From assembly GCA_001783695.1 (NCBI GenBank), contig MFNE01000030.1, positions 11,884 through 75,883 of the forward strand: a stretch of 64,000 nucleotides of DNA, read 5' to 3'. A model generated the notes under the pieces. That model searched no databases, was not told the DNA's origin, and saw only the letters and a list, made by a program, of their open reading frames with translations. Position 1 is the first letter of the stretch, and the number at the start of each line of letters is the position of its first letter. The DNA is from Candidatus Lambdaproteobacteria bacterium RIFOXYD2_FULL_50_16. Lineage in GTDB: Bacteria > SAR324 > XYD2-FULL-50-16. Both the position numbers and the translations under genes were made by a program. Below, one piece after another: positions 24,834 to 34,169 of this stretch.

Positions 24834-26975
24834 CTAAGATTGGGCGGGTGTTTCGGGTTCAAAGAGCCTTCTGGCGGTAACTTGATTGAGGCCGTTAAGT
24901 CTCTTTAAAATCTTAGCAAACTGATCGAGGCTCGCAACCTCGATATTGATTTCTTCAGTCGATTTATTTTCGACCAGCCGGTGGTGACATTCCAGAATTC
25001 GTACCTTTGCCGAAACCAAGATTTTCATGATCTGAAAATGGGTTTTAATATCCTGGTCAAAATGCAGTAAGAGCCGCACTTGGGTCCGTTCCTCTTTGCC
25101 AAAGTCCCAGCTCGCGTCCACCAGTCGTTTAGGGTCGATCCCCCTTAAATTTTTACAGTCGGTCTGATGGATCGAAACCCCTTCACCTTGTATCATCACC
25201 CCTAAAATGTCGTCCCCTTTAAGCGGATTACAACATTTAGCCAGCTTAAATTGTTGATCCTCAAGCCCAAGAATCACCACCCCTTCCGCTTTTCGGCCAA
25301 AGGTTTGCATGATTTTTTTAGAAAAGGTCCAACTCTTCGAGTCAGCCTGCCCGATCAAAAAAACCTTAAGTTCGTTTACCGAACAATTGCCAAAACCTAG
25401 GTCAATCAGAAAGGCTTCGTCACTTTTATATTTTTTATATTTTAGGAACTTACCAAACTCAACAGAGCTTAAATAGTCCTCGCCTTTAAGCCCGATGCGA
25501 GCCATTTGCTCACTAAAGATGTCTTTTCCTAATTTTAAGGCCTCTTGGTTTTCGGTTTTGCGCAATTCGCTACGAATCGAGGAAAGGGCTCGGTTAGTGT
25601 TGGCATAACCTAACCAGGCGGGGGTTGGATGTTCAGAGTCTTCGGTTAGGATCATCACTTGGTCGCCATGCTTGATCCGGTGGTGGATCGGCACCACTTG
25701 CCCGTCAATTTTAGCCCCCCGACAATGGTGCCCCAGCTGGGTGTGTACGGCGTAAGCAAAATCGAGAACAGTCGCCCCCAGTGGCAAGCGGTGAATCCGG
25801 CCTTTTGGTGAAAAGGCGTAAACTAAGTCTGAATATAATTCGCGTGTGAAAATTTCTAAAGATTCTTTGGGGTCTGAAGTGATGGTTAAACTTTTAGAAA
25901 GTTCGTCCAACCATGGCATAGACCGTTTTTTTTCTGCCGCTCGGTTTGTCCCGGCTAGTTTATAAGACCAATGCGCCGCCACCCCGATCTCGGCGATGTG
26001 GTGCATCTCGGCAGTGCGAATCTGAATCTCAAATCCCTGGCCTTCGTCGTTGACCACAGCGGTGTGGATGGATTGATAGCCGTTGGCTTTAGGGAAGGCG
26101 ATATAGTCTTTAAAGCGCCCTTGCACCGGGGTAAAACGCCCATGCACCAACCCCAAGGCGTGATACGCGAGTTCGGTTTCATCGACAATAACTCTAAGAC
26201 CAAGTAAGTCGTGTACATCTTCGTAACTCACCTGATATTTTTGGGCTTTTGTATAAATCGAAAAACAATGTTTAATTCGGTGGTAAAACCTAGCGTTGAT
26301 CCCGTGGGCTTGTAAAATCTTTTCAATGATCCGTTGAGTCCGCTCCAGGGCTGACTGATGATCTAACTGTTTTGATACCAAAAACCGACTGATTGACGCA
26401 AATTCCTCTGGGTAAAGTATGGCAAAACTTAGGTCTTCTAGCTCGATTTTTTGATGATTTAATCCTAAGCGTTCAGCCAAAGGAGCGAAAAGTTCCAAGG
26501 TCTCGGCGGCAAAGTTTTTTACTTTTTTATTAGTCAGCCCAGACCAACTTCGTAACCGTACCAGCCGAATCGCCAAAATCACAAATATAACCCGTGGATC
26601 TTTGGCCGCTGCGTCCACCATCGCCCGCATTGACAAAGCCAAAGCGTCTCTGGATTCAACCCCTAGTCCGGCTGGCTGAAAATGGTCTAGTGAGTCCACC
26701 AACTTGGCTGTGGGCTCGCCAATCTGAGAGGCCAGTTCGCCATAATTTGCGCGGTTATTTTTAATGGTTGAATAAAGCATGCCAGCGACCACCGACTCTA
26801 GGTCGAGCTTGAGCTCGATCAAGACTCGGGCCACCTCCAGATGCTCCTGAATAGCCACCGGACCATCCCCGCCCAAGAGCCGCCCAGCTAAGATGTAGGC
26901 CTTTTGCAAAGGTACAATATCAGCGTCGGGAACATAAGCTTTATAAGAGGAGATGATTTGCTCAATCCGAATCAT
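24834..26975 (-). CDS. RelA/SpoT homologue: (p)ppGpp synthetase with degenerate hydrolase domain
   Basis: This 713-aa RSH protein contains the HD-type region (about 20-180), synthetase (about 240-360; LLGLRVIVDE, QGRFKDYIAFPKANGYQS), TGS (about 400-460; VYAFSPKGRIHRLPLGAT), a zinc-finger/RIS with CCNP...H..DC and a C-terminal ACT. The hydrolase site is gone: the HDxxED position reads YSTIKN, and the later RLHNMRT block reads IRLVRLRS without the metal Asp. Synthetase motif RFKD is the charge type seen in bifunctional Rel/SpoT, not RelA's ExDD. I infer a monofunctional synthetase that evolved separately from E. coli-type RelA. It overlaps gmk by ATGA, in an operon with gmk, a NifU fusion and rpmB. 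Confidence 0.92.
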   Translation of the reverse strand: MIRIEQIISSYKAYVPDADIVPLQKAYILAGRLLGGDGPVAIQEHLEVARVLIELKLDLESVVAGMLYSTIKNNRANYGELASQIGEPTAKLVDSLDHFQPAGLGVESRDALALSMRAMVDAAAKDPRVIFVILAIRLVRLRSWSGLTNKKVKNFAAETLELFAPLAERLGLNHQKIELEDLSFAILYPEEFASISRFLVSKQLDHQSALERTQRIIEKILQAHGINARFYHRIKHCFSIYTKAQKYQVSYEDVHDLLGLRVIVDETELAYHALGLVHGRFTPVQGRFKDYIAFPKANGYQSIHTAVVNDEGQGFEIQIRTAEMHHIAEIGVAAHWSYKLAGTNRAAEKKRSMPWLDELSKSLTITSDPKESLEIFTRELYSDLVYAFSPKGRIHRLPLGATVLDFAYAVHTQLGHHCRGAKIDGQVVPIHHRIKHGDQVMILTEDSEHPTPAWLGYANTNRALSSIRSELRKTENQEALKLGKDIFSEQMARIGLKGEDYLSSVEFGKFLKYKKYKSDEAFLIDLGFGNCSVNELKVFLIGQADSKSWTFSKKIMQTFGRKAEGVVILGLEDQQFKLAKCCNPLKGDDILGVMIQGEGVSIHQTDCKNLRGIDPKRLVDASWDFGKEERTQVRLLLHFDQDIKTHFQIMKILVSAKVRILECHHRLVENKSTEEINIEVASLDQFAKILKRLNGLNQVTARRLFEPETPAQS

Positions 26976-27661
26976 AAAACCAGACCACCTGATAGCTGGA
27001 TTTCATGAAGCAAACGTTTGATTCTTGGGTGTTCTCGGTGCCCGGTTATTCGAAGAATCACTTCAGCTAAGGGGAGTTCGCGAATTTTGTCCCGGTCCAA
27101 GACATGGTATAGAAAGACTTTTAAAAGCCGATCTTTGCCCAGTTCTAGGTTATCGTTTAAAATTACGTGATCATATTGGTCTTGAAAGGCCAATTCATGT
27201 TTGGCGTTACCCAAGCGGCGGGCTAGGCTGGCCTCAGTCTCGGTGCCGCGATTTATTAATCGAGATTTTAACTCTTCAAGGCTGGGCGGGGTAATAAAGA
27301 TATAAACAGCTTTAAAATCAATCGCTTTAAGCTGCATTGCCCCCTGTACATCTACATCCAAAACTACGGTATAACCCGAATTCTCTTGCTCTTGGATTTT
27401 AAGCTTGGAGGTCCCGTAATAGTTGCCATATACCTGGGCCCACTCTAAAAACTCACTTTTTTCGATGCTTTTTTTGAAATCTTCTGGGTCGGTGAAGTGA
27501 TAATCAACCCCTTCGACTTCGCCAGGGCGCTGGGCTCTGGTAGTGGTGGAGACGGAAAGTTGCAGGAAATTGAGGGAAGCGAGAGCCTCTTTAACCAAAG
27601 AGGTCTTACCCGTGCCGCTCGGTGCGGAGACCACGAAAAGGGCAGGCCGGATCAGACCCAT
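26972..27661 (-). CDS. gmk: Guanylate kinase
   Basis: The enzyme phosphorylates GMP to GDP with ATP. The 229-aa product shows the P-loop SAPSGTGKTSL (about 11), the GMP-binding TTRAQRPGEVEGVDYHF and the closing VLDVDVQGAMQL. The ATG at 27661 is used; the track counts a GTG one codon earlier. The stop overlaps the RSH start (ATGA), coupling guanine-nucleotide supply and alarmone synthesis in one operon. Confidence 0.96.
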   Translation of the reverse strand: MGLIRPALFVVSAPSGTGKTSLVKEALASLNFLQLSVSTTTRAQRPGEVEGVDYHFTDPEDFKKSIEKSEFLEWAQVYGNYYGTSKLKIQEQENSGYTVVLDVDVQGAMQLKAIDFKAVYIFITPPSLEELKSRLINRGTETEASLARRLGNAKHELAFQDQYDHVILNDNLELGKDRLLKVFLYHVLDRDKIRELPLAEVILRITGHREHPRIKRLLHEIQLSGGLVL

Positions 27662-27696
27662 CACACCCTGAGTTGGCGGCGATTCCGGCTAGCCGA

Positions 27697-28296
27697 TCAA
27701 ACCGGGATCACCTCGATTGCATGATTCAACGAGATTCTAAGCTGGCTTTGGATAAACTTGAGGGTGCCTGTTGTAGAACTGGCGCAACCAGAACAGGAAC
27801 CTTGATAGTTTACATAAACCTTATCGCCATCGATCTTGTTAAGGACCAACCCCCCGCCGTCAGAAGCCAGGGCAGGCCGGACTTTTTGGTCTAAAACCAA
27901 CTCAATCTTGGCGCTCCACTCTTCTTTGGGCAGATCGTCCAGAAAGATTTGGTTTTTATCCATCCTCAACGCCTGATTCAAAGCGGCATAACCACCTTCA
28001 ACCCAGCGGACCTCGTCAAACCCATTTTGATCAAGCAACTTGGCCGCATCAATGGCTTCTTGGTCTTGGTCCGCATAAACAAAGACCGGCGCAAATGGCG
28101 GCAACTGCATGAGGTTTGCTTCTAAAAACTCGGCAGGAAGATTGTTAGCTCCGGCCAGATGCCCCTGATTATACACCTCAGGACTCCTTAGATCAACAAT
28201 GATCGGCGCAGGAACCGTAAGACGTTCTTCCAGACACCGCTGGGCGGAGATCTGAAAGTCTTGGGCATTAAAATTGTTTTTGTTGGTAAACTTCAT
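27697..28296 (-). CDS. Rhodanese-NifU (Nfu) fusion protein
   Basis: The track ORF runs upstream into rpmB; the ATG at 28296 has an AAAGGAG SD and gives 199 aa. The N-terminal half is a rhodanese-like domain (IIVDLRSPEVYNQGHLAGA, then FVYADQDQEA), but the loop where the active-site Cys belongs reads VYADQDQ, so sulfurtransferase activity is doubtful. The C-terminal half is the Nfu iron-sulfur scaffold (VRPALASDGGGLVL, then GSCSGCASSTTGTL with the CxxC pair). I infer Fe-S carrier function, with the rhodanese-like part as a docking module. It sits between rpmB and gmk. Confidence 0.88.
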   Translation of the reverse strand: MKFTNKNNFNAQDFQISAQRCLEERLTVPAPIIVDLRSPEVYNQGHLAGANNLPAEFLEANLMQLPPFAPVFVYADQDQEAIDAAKLLDQNGFDEVRWVEGGYAALNQALRMDKNQIFLDDLPKEEWSAKIELVLDQKVRPALASDGGGLVLNKIDGDKVYVNYQGSCSGCASSTTGTLKFIQSQLRISLNHAIEVIPV

Positions 28297-28318
28297 TAGC
28301 GGCTCCTTTCCTAATGGA

Positions 28319-28507
28319 TTAGGCCCGCACCTTTCCGCCTCGGATGCAACTGGTGCAGACGCGCATCTTCTTGGTATTACCGTTACTTTTTTTGACCCTA
28401 ACGGTCTGTAAGTTGGGTAACCATCGCTTTTTGGTCTTGTTATGGGCGTGGCTAACGTTGTTTCCGGTAGCGGGTGCTTTCCCGCAAACTTCACACTGCA
28501 TAGACAT
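28319..28507 (-). CDS. rpmB: 50S ribosomal protein L28
   Basis: The 62-aa protein has the L28 pattern: [30 protein letters not shown] and a C-terminal [11 protein letters not shown]. It keeps both CxxC pairs (CEVC and CTSC), so it is the zinc-binding C+ form. There are two in-frame ATGs, at 28507 and 28501. It is the first gene of the rpmB-nfu-gmk-rsh operon and has a clear upstream promoter. Confidence 0.95.
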   Translation of the reverse strand: MSMQCEVCGKAPATGNNVSHAHNKTKKRWLPNLQTVRVKKSNGNTKKMRVCTSCIRGGKVRA

Positions 28508-28960
28508 AGGTAACTATCGGCTAAAGTTCGTTAAAACTGGAATCAAGATTTATAACCCTTCCCCGCCAAACAGGCAAGCCAAAATTTAGTTCTCTTGGTT
28601 TGCCGGGCGTTGATACCAAAAGCCCCTTTGTTCCTGGTGCCACACCGCGCCGGGATAATACGGCTAAAAGGAGCTGTCGGGCTAGAACCTGCCAACTTAA
28701 AAACCAAAGGGCCTTGCGGTTGAATTGGTTTAGGGCTTTTAACCTGGCCCCCAACCCAGACCTTAAGCTGGCGATTAAGACCCAAATCCTTGCAAGCAAA
28801 CACTTCAAGCGAAAAACCACCTACCCCAACAAATGTGTCTTGGCGAACCCAAAAAATTGCCCGCAGCCCAATGCCATGGCCGTTAATAGGGAGGACCAGG
28901 TGCTAGCGAGCAAGGTTTTTTTGGTAATAAGCGGGGACCTAAAAAGAGGCTATATCTTCT
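28508..28960. other. Gene-free interval between rpmB and the chemoreceptor
   Basis: Overlapping ORFs on both strands here (28521-28820 and 28600-29004) lack SDs and recognisable motifs, and the plus-strand one runs through the MCP terminator. Only the rpmB promoter and the terminator are supported. Confidence 0.5.
28549..28577 (-). promoter_or_regulatory. Sigma70 promoter of the rpmB operon
   Basis: On the minus strand, TTGCCT (28577-28572) and TATAAA (28554-28549) have an exact 17-base spacer. The start would be near 28542, giving a leader of about 35 bases. Confidence 0.75.
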
Positions 28961-28964
28961 GGGC

Positions 28965-28989
28965 AAAAAAAAAGCCCCGTTTCCGGGGC
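28965..28989 (-). terminator. Intrinsic terminator of the chemoreceptor gene
   Basis: On the minus strand, a 6-bp GC stem (GCCCCG / CGGGGC, 4-base loop) is followed by nine T residues, 12 bases after the MCP stop codon. It is a textbook Rho-independent terminator. Confidence 0.9.
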
Positions 28990-29000
28990 ATTGGCGAGAC

Positions 29001-31325
29001 TTAACTCCGTCCCCCAATAAAGGGGGCGTAGCCTAGGTCCACAATCATGATATGGTTTTGCAACCACTCTTTTAAGAACTGCAACAATGGATCGCCGATC
29101 TGCTCTTGGCCAGATTCGATCGCCTTCACATGCTCCGTGAGTTGACCGATAATCTTTTTATGGCGCGCTAAGTGGGCAGTTTTGTCGGTGTAGTTCGAAG
29201 ACATAAAGATTCCTTCTTCCTCACTGAAGTGATTAACCGCCACCTTAGCCAGCCTTTGAATGGCGTCAATTTGCTCGGGCTGTTTGGCCTTGGCCATCTT
29301 CAGTTTATATAGCTCATTGATACCGTCCACAATCAGCTTGTGTTGGGTATCAATAGTATTGTTGCCGATTAATAAGGCATCGGTCCAGAAAAAGAAGGTG
29401 TCACTGTTTTTAGAGAAGACCCCAATCGAGTCTTTAAGCGAGTTAGAAAGGGTCGAAAGCCGACCCAGGTTTTGGATGTTTTTCTCATTAAGCACCCCGT
29501 TATCCCCGATAGAGCGATTCATCTGGGCAATGCTGGTAGTGATTTCTTTTAACCCTTGAGAAATTTCCGAAGAGGTACGAGCGATTTCTTTAACCCCTAA
29601 AGCTGCTTCTGAAACGTTGCGGGCGGCAGACCTGGACGCGGCTGAAGCTTCGGAGGTGCTGCGAGTAATTTCTTTGATACCCGAGGCTGCTTCTTCGACG
29701 TTAATCGACGAATCCTTAACCGCCTTGGCCACCCCTTCAATCACATCTGCCAATTGTTTGGCATTTTTGGTTTGTTCTTCGACTAACGAACTGATTCCTT
29801 GGTTGATTTCTGAAACCTGCAAAATCACCTTGGAGACCCCTTGGGTCCGCACTGAACAACGCCCTACCAGTTCCTGAACCTGATCGATCTGTTGGGCAAT
29901 TTCGTTGTTGGCATCGGTAGTTTGCTTGGCTAGTTCTTTAACCTCACCGGCCACAACCGCAAACCCCTTGCCCGCTTGGCCTGCACTGGCGGCTTCAATC
30001 GTGGCGTTTAGGGCTAGCATGTTGGTCTGGCTAGCGATGTTGTTCACAAGCTGCAAAATCTGTCCAATCTGCTGGGTTACATCGCCCAACTCATTCATTG
30101 CCTTAGAGTTTTCCTCGGCCCCTTTGTTGGCTTCCAGCGAAATATGGCTTGCCCTTGAAGTACTCGCGTTAATGTTTTGTAAGGAGCTAGAAAGACTGTT
30201 GACCGCCTTGATAATCACCGTCTCGACGTCGTGGCTGATTTTGCCCACGTTGTCGCTAATCCCTGACATATTAACTGAGGCTTCTTCTGCGGCTGCCGCG
30301 ATGGTGTTCATGTTGGCGCTTAATTCTTCTACCACGGTAGTAATACTAGAAACGTTGGCGCTGGCTTCCTCAGAGGAACTAGCCATGGAGGCCATATTGG
30401 CGTTGATCTCTTCGGTCGCAGAACTAATCGAACCAGACATACCCGTCATTTCGGAGGAGGCTGCTTTGATTGAGTTACTGTTTTTATTAAGGTTTACCAC
30501 CAGGGAAGCGGTGGTATCACTGGCGCCGATAATCTCGCTGATGGTACCTTCGAGCTTGCCAATAAACTGGTTAAACCACTTGGCTAATTCGGCTATTTCA
30601 TCGTGGGATTTAACATGAATCCGCCGAGACAAATTGGCATCCCCCGAAGCGATATCCTTTAACATCGCAATAACATGATTCAGCGGGCCAGATATTTGCG
30701 CCGAAAGTACAAAGGAAGCGCCAATGGCTATGATTAGGCCCAAAATCAAACAAATCGTCAACAAGGTCTTTGCTTGGGCGGTGGCTTCTAAATCCTCGGT
30801 TTTGGCCTGATCCACTTCCACAGAAATTTCGGCGATAATTTGCCCCAAAAGGGCGGTATTTTCGGCCTTTACCTCGTCAAAGTAGTCATCTAAGTCAGAC
30901 AAAAGCTTGGTATCTTTGGCCCCGCGATTAATTTCAGGGATCAATTTGTTAAAGCCTACCTTTAATACTCGGTCAAAATTTTCAAAAATCTTTTTGAAAT
31001 TTTTCTGTTTGAGCTCGGTATCGGCAAAAGTCACGTAATGGGCTCGGTCTTCTTTGACTTCCTTAACAAAATCATTCAGGAAGGCAATTCGTTCGGCCTC
31101 AACCTTACCTGTCTCTTTGTCCGCCAGGATATCCATAAAATTCAGGACAAGCTGAATGGACATCAGGTTTAGATCTGCCACTGCTTCCGTAGCTTCGTGC
31201 TTTTTATTCAGCCGGTTAGCTGCTTCATGGCTCGAATTTAGCGCCCAGAATGCGACCATGTTGGCCGTAAAAAACACTAAGATGACGACGGCGAATCCCG
31301 CCCTCAGTTTGGCTCCGATTTTCAT
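29001..31325 (-). CDS. Methyl-accepting chemotaxis protein with C-terminal hemerythrin
   Basis: This 774-aa receptor has a membrane segment (about 10-30), a helical periplasmic sensor (about 31-190), a second membrane segment (about 190-208), HAMP ([19 protein letters not shown]), and a long MCP coiled coil with the CheA/CheW-binding tip ([31 protein letters not shown]). A bacteriohemerythrin domain forms the tail (about 640-770). All ligand motifs are visible: IDTQH, HFSEEE, HLARH, HIMIVD. The architecture matches the family precedent of DcrH, an oxygen-sensing receptor of Desulfovibrio. I infer aerotaxis or O2 avoidance. It is monocistronic with its own terminator. Confidence 0.95.
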   Translation of the reverse strand: MKIGAKLRAGFAVVILVFFTANMVAFWALNSSHEAANRLNKKHEATEAVADLNLMSIQLVLNFMDILADKETGKVEAERIAFLNDFVKEVKEDRAHYVTFADTELKQKNFKKIFENFDRVLKVGFNKLIPEINRGAKDTKLLSDLDDYFDEVKAENTALLGQIIAEISVEVDQAKTEDLEATAQAKTLLTICLILGLIIAIGASFVLSAQISGPLNHVIAMLKDIASGDANLSRRIHVKSHDEIAELAKWFNQFIGKLEGTISEIIGASDTTASLVVNLNKNSNSIKAASSEMTGMSGSISSATEEINANMASMASSSEEASANVSSITTVVEELSANMNTIAAAAEEASVNMSGISDNVGKISHDVETVIIKAVNSLSSSLQNINASTSRASHISLEANKGAEENSKAMNELGDVTQQIGQILQLVNNIASQTNMLALNATIEAASAGQAGKGFAVVAGEVKELAKQTTDANNEIAQQIDQVQELVGRCSVRTQGVSKVILQVSEINQGISSLVEEQTKNAKQLADVIEGVAKAVKDSSINVEEAASGIKEITRSTSEASAASRSAARNVSEAALGVKEIARTSSEISQGLKEITTSIAQMNRSIGDNGVLNEKNIQNLGRLSTLSNSLKDSIGVFSKNSDTFFFWTDALLIGNNTIDTQHKLIVDGINELYKLKMAKAKQPEQIDAIQRLAKVAVNHFSEEEGIFMSSNYTDKTAHLARHKKIIGQLTEHVKAIESGQEQIGDPLLQFLKEWLQNHIMIVDLGYAPFIGGRS

Positions 31326-31502
31326 ACTAAGAAACTGGTTTTTAAGGTTTCAAAGATTGTAGGATCAACCGTAACTGGCGAATCGACTAGGTGCTATTGG
31401 CGTTTAAGCCTCTTGCCGAAAATTTAACGTAACCATACGAATAGGGGAAGCTAATTTTTTTTTAACTCGGGGCCAAAGCTAATCGTTAGCAGGGAAAACC
31501 GC

Positions 31503-32720
31503 TCAAAGCTCTTCTGGATTAATCCCTTGGGCCCTCAAAGTGGCCTTTTTTTTGTTAAGCCCTATAAAACAGACCCCAATCGAAATGATATATAAAACGA
31601 TCAAGGGACCGGCCATCAAAAACATAGTAAAAGGGTCGGGCGGGGTCAAGACGGCGGAAACAATCATTACCACCACCAAGGCCACTCTGGAGTTTTGAAC
31701 CATCATCATTGGGGTGATAATTCCTAGGCGTGCCAAAATAAAAACCGCCACCGGTAGCTCAAAGATCAGACCAAAAGCCAAGAAAAGTTTAATCGTAAAA
31801 TCCAGGTACTCCCCAATCGCCAGACTGGGCATGATCTCTCCAGGCTGACTTAATGACAAAAAGAAATCAAAGCCGTAAGGAAAAACCACAAAATACCCAA
31901 AAAGCGCTCCACCTGTAAAAAAGACAAAGGTGCTAAGCCCAAAACCCCAAAACACCAACTTTTCATCTTTATACAACGCCGGTCCTGCAAACCCCCAAAT
32001 CTCAATCATTAAAAAGGGGAAACTTAAAAACAGCGCCGCATACATGGACACTTTCATCTGGGCAAAAAAGAGTTCGGGTAGCCCAATATAGACCATGTGT
32101 GCTGTCTTGGCTTGGGCGTTGTCGCGCACACAGCGACAGCTAAGCTCTAATACCTGGCCTTGGTCGTCTTGATAATAGGTTTGCTCGGGCGGGGGGCCCT
32201 GGTTTTCTTTGCCTTGATAGATAGTTGCCGCTTTTTTATCATCGCCCATGGCCGAATAATAAATCGCCCGAAAATCGCGAATCGCCTGATCCCCCAAGGC
32301 GGTCCAATCGATCTGGTGCCCTTCCCTGATTTGATCGAGCAAACCCTCTACCTTAGGGGGCTCGGCTAAGGGAAAATCAGGGGTCACCTCCACGGGGGCC
32401 GTTTGCACCGTTTGCGGAAGGGAAAGCTCGTGCGTTTTTAAGCTCCTTGAACAATTGCAATCGTATTGGTCTAGGTCTTTAAAAACCGCTTGGTCTGGGG
32501 ATTCAGGTAGCGGATCTTTGATTGATTGCGAATAACGCTCCAGTGGTCCTTCCACGGGCATCCGAATCAGATCTAAAATTTCCTTTCGAAACCCGTAACA
32601 ACCTAGCACTAAGATCATTAAAATGACCACATATCGAATCAGCCGGACTCGTAGTTCGTCCAGATGATCGATCAGGCTCATGGTGCCGTCAGGCCGAGGT
32701 TGGGGATTTGGTCCTTGCAT
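31503..32720 (-). CDS. tatC: Sec-independent translocase TatC with large periplasmic insertion
   Basis: TatC is the receptor for twin-arginine signal peptides. The N-terminal MSLIDHLDELRVRLIR and segments SFPFLMIEIWGFAGPAL, FGLIFELPVAVFIL and SAVLTPPDPF are canonical. At 405 aa it is far longer than the usual ~250. The extra ~140 residues (about 62-205) fall in the first periplasmic loop, between TM1 and TM2. They are hydrophilic, Gln/Asp/Pro-rich and carry two CxC pairs (C88/C90 in YDCNCSRS, C195/C197 in LSCRCVRD), suggesting a disulfide or metal site at the base of the insert. No tatA/B is adjacent. Assignment is firm; the insertion's role is unknown. Confidence 0.95.
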   Translation of the reverse strand: MQGPNPQPRPDGTMSLIDHLDELRVRLIRYVVILMILVLGCYGFRKEILDLIRMPVEGPLERYSQSIKDPLPESPDQAVFKDLDQYDCNCSRSLKTHELSLPQTVQTAPVEVTPDFPLAEPPKVEGLLDQIREGHQIDWTALGDQAIRDFRAIYYSAMGDDKKAATIYQGKENQGPPPEQTYYQDDQGQVLELSCRCVRDNAQAKTAHMVYIGLPELFFAQMKVSMYAALFLSFPFLMIEIWGFAGPALYKDEKLVFWGFGLSTFVFFTGGALFGYFVVFPYGFDFFLSLSQPGEIMPSLAIGEYLDFTIKLFLAFGLIFELPVAVFILARLGIITPMMMVQNSRVALVVVMIVSAVLTPPDPFTMFLMAGPLIVLYIISIGVCFIGLNKKKATLRAQGINPEEL

Positions 32721-32793
32721 TGTTAGTGGGTCGTATCCGATAATCGGGGATTGGTCACCCCTTTTTATCTACCTTAGCCCCTATTAAAAAGCA

Positions 32794-33834
32794 ATGAGGC
32801 CTTCGATCTCAAAAGAGATGTTGGAAGCATTAGAGCATTTCGCTTATGCTTCGAGCTTCGCCCAGCGGCGGTTTTTGTGTGTATTTGAAAGCCCCCAGGA
32901 TCTGGTCGAGATGATTACGGACTTAAGGCTTTTGCAACAAGCCCGCCTCGATGTTTTGCTCCTCTCCCCCGAGGCACAAGGTTTGCCACATGGGTTTCCA
33001 ATTGATTTGGTGAAAAACCAAGCCAGACTAAAGGCCGCTTTAAAAGCCCACCGGCTTCCCCTTTTAGCCCCCCCCAAGAAAGGCGACTTGGCCCAAGCAG
33101 CCTGGGATTTAGCCCTAAAATACCAGGCTGAGCGTATCTGCTGGCTAGGAAGAGCCCCAGGTATAATAAAAAATGGCGAATTAATCAGCCACTTAGATTT
33201 AGCTGAACTGGCCCAGTTAGTTTTGCAACAGAGCGTTAGTGGGGTGCCCTTGGCGACCTTAGAGCGGGTTTTAGCTTGGTCTAAGCAAAGTGAACTCGAA
33301 TGGGTTTTTGTTGGGGCCCAGTCGGGCAACCTGTTTTTAGAGATATTCACCCACCAAGGGGCGGGTACACTGATCGGGCCAAGCTACCAAAAAGAGATTG
33401 GCCCAGCCAACGCAGCAGACCTGCTAGACCTGCTTTTATTGATGCGGCCCCATTTTGAAGACGGCACCCTATTGCCTATTGATGAGGCCCAGTTGTCTCA
33501 AGATTTAGAGCAATACCGAGTCTTTCGGCTCGATGGCGCGTTAGTGGTCACTGCTCGGCTTAAACGTTATGGGGATCAATATGAATTAGGTAAATTTTGC
33601 AGTCTGCCAAGGTATCAAGGGCGGGGTAGGGCGATGGAGTTGGTCAAGGCGATGGCCGAGGAAGCGCGCGCAGCCGGCGGCAAAAGGCTTTTTGCCTTAA
33701 CCATTGAGCCCAAAATTGGCAAATTTTTCGAGCGCCTTGGTTTTGTCCCGGTGGAGCGCGAAAGCCTTCCTGAGCAATGGGCTCAAGGCTATGACTTCAG
33801 CCGCCCATCAAAGGCGTACGCCCTCGAATTTTAA
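32794..33834 (+). CDS. N-acetylglutamate synthase-like: degenerate kinase domain plus GNAT
   Basis: It has 346 aa. The C-terminal ~130 residues are a GNAT domain resembling ArgA's: LGKFCSLPRYQGRGRAMELV (acetyl-CoA site), RLFALTIEPKIGKFFERLGF, and an ending LPEQWAQGYDFSRPSKAY like ArgA. The N-terminal ~210 residues align in outline with an amino-acid-kinase domain but lack recognisable kinase glycine motifs, as in NAGS where it is regulatory. The likely reaction is acetyl-CoA plus glutamate to N-acetylglutamate, the first step of arginine synthesis. No arg genes are adjacent, so another substrate is possible. Confidence 0.75.
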   Translation: MRPSISKEMLEALEHFAYASSFAQRRFLCVFESPQDLVEMITDLRLLQQARLDVLLLSPEAQGLPHGFPIDLVKNQARLKAALKAHRLPLLAPPKKGDLAQAAWDLALKYQAERICWLGRAPGIIKNGELISHLDLAELAQLVLQQSVSGVPLATLERVLAWSKQSELEWVFVGAQSGNLFLEIFTHQGAGTLIGPSYQKEIGPANAADLLDLLLLMRPHFEDGTLLPIDEAQLSQDLEQYRVFRLDGALVVTARLKRYGDQYELGKFCSLPRYQGRGRAMELVKAMAEEARAAGGKRLFALTIEPKIGKFFERLGFVPVERESLPEQWAQGYDFSRPSKAYALEF

Positions 33835-34085
33835 TCAATATAAAATTCCCTTTGCTCTAAGCAGGCTTGCAGCTCATCTAGATTGGCGAAATAAGCCTTA
33901 CCTGCCCGCAGATGATCTTCAGGCAATTGGCGCAGGTAGGTGCCGGTTGAGCTTACCAGCCAAAAGCCTTCAATTCCTTGCGGAGCGGCCAGCCCCTGGC
34001 AAAGCTCAAATTGAGCGGTCTGACCACCAGCCCGAAGGGATAGGGTCATGCCTGGAGCCAGTTTCTGGGTTTGTTTAGGATTCAT
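33831..34085 (-). CDS. Hypothetical 84-aa protein
   Basis: This short protein is strand-rich (MTLSLRAGGQTAQFELCQG, GIEGFWLVSSTGTYLRQLP) with a helical C-terminus (LDELQACLEQREFY). No signal peptide or known motif is seen. An SD-like AGGAGAAGC precedes the ATG. It ends by overlapping the acetyltransferase stop by 4 bases in convergent orientation. Not recognised. Confidence 0.6.
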   Translation of the reverse strand: MNPKQTQKLAPGMTLSLRAGGQTAQFELCQGLAAPQGIEGFWLVSSTGTYLRQLPEDHLRAGKAYFANLDELQACLEQREFYID

Positions 34086-34169
34086 AGCTTCTCCTGAAAG
34101 GTCTTTACTAAAACCGTTGCAGGTACAATGCCTAAATCCCAGCTAGTCGCTGGTGGAGCTTAGATAAAC

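Noticed and set aside
28521-29004. ORFs of 99 and 134 aa in the rpmB-MCP gap
   Set aside because: No SD or motif. The plus ORF runs through a strong terminator.
29905-30618. 237-aa antisense ORF in the chemoreceptor gene
   Set aside because: It is a mirror of the regular MCP coding sequence, without an SD or motifs.
32730-32750. FliA-like promoter (CCGATAA) near tatC
   Set aside because: The TAAA -35 at 15 bases is missing, and the site is part of a short palindrome.
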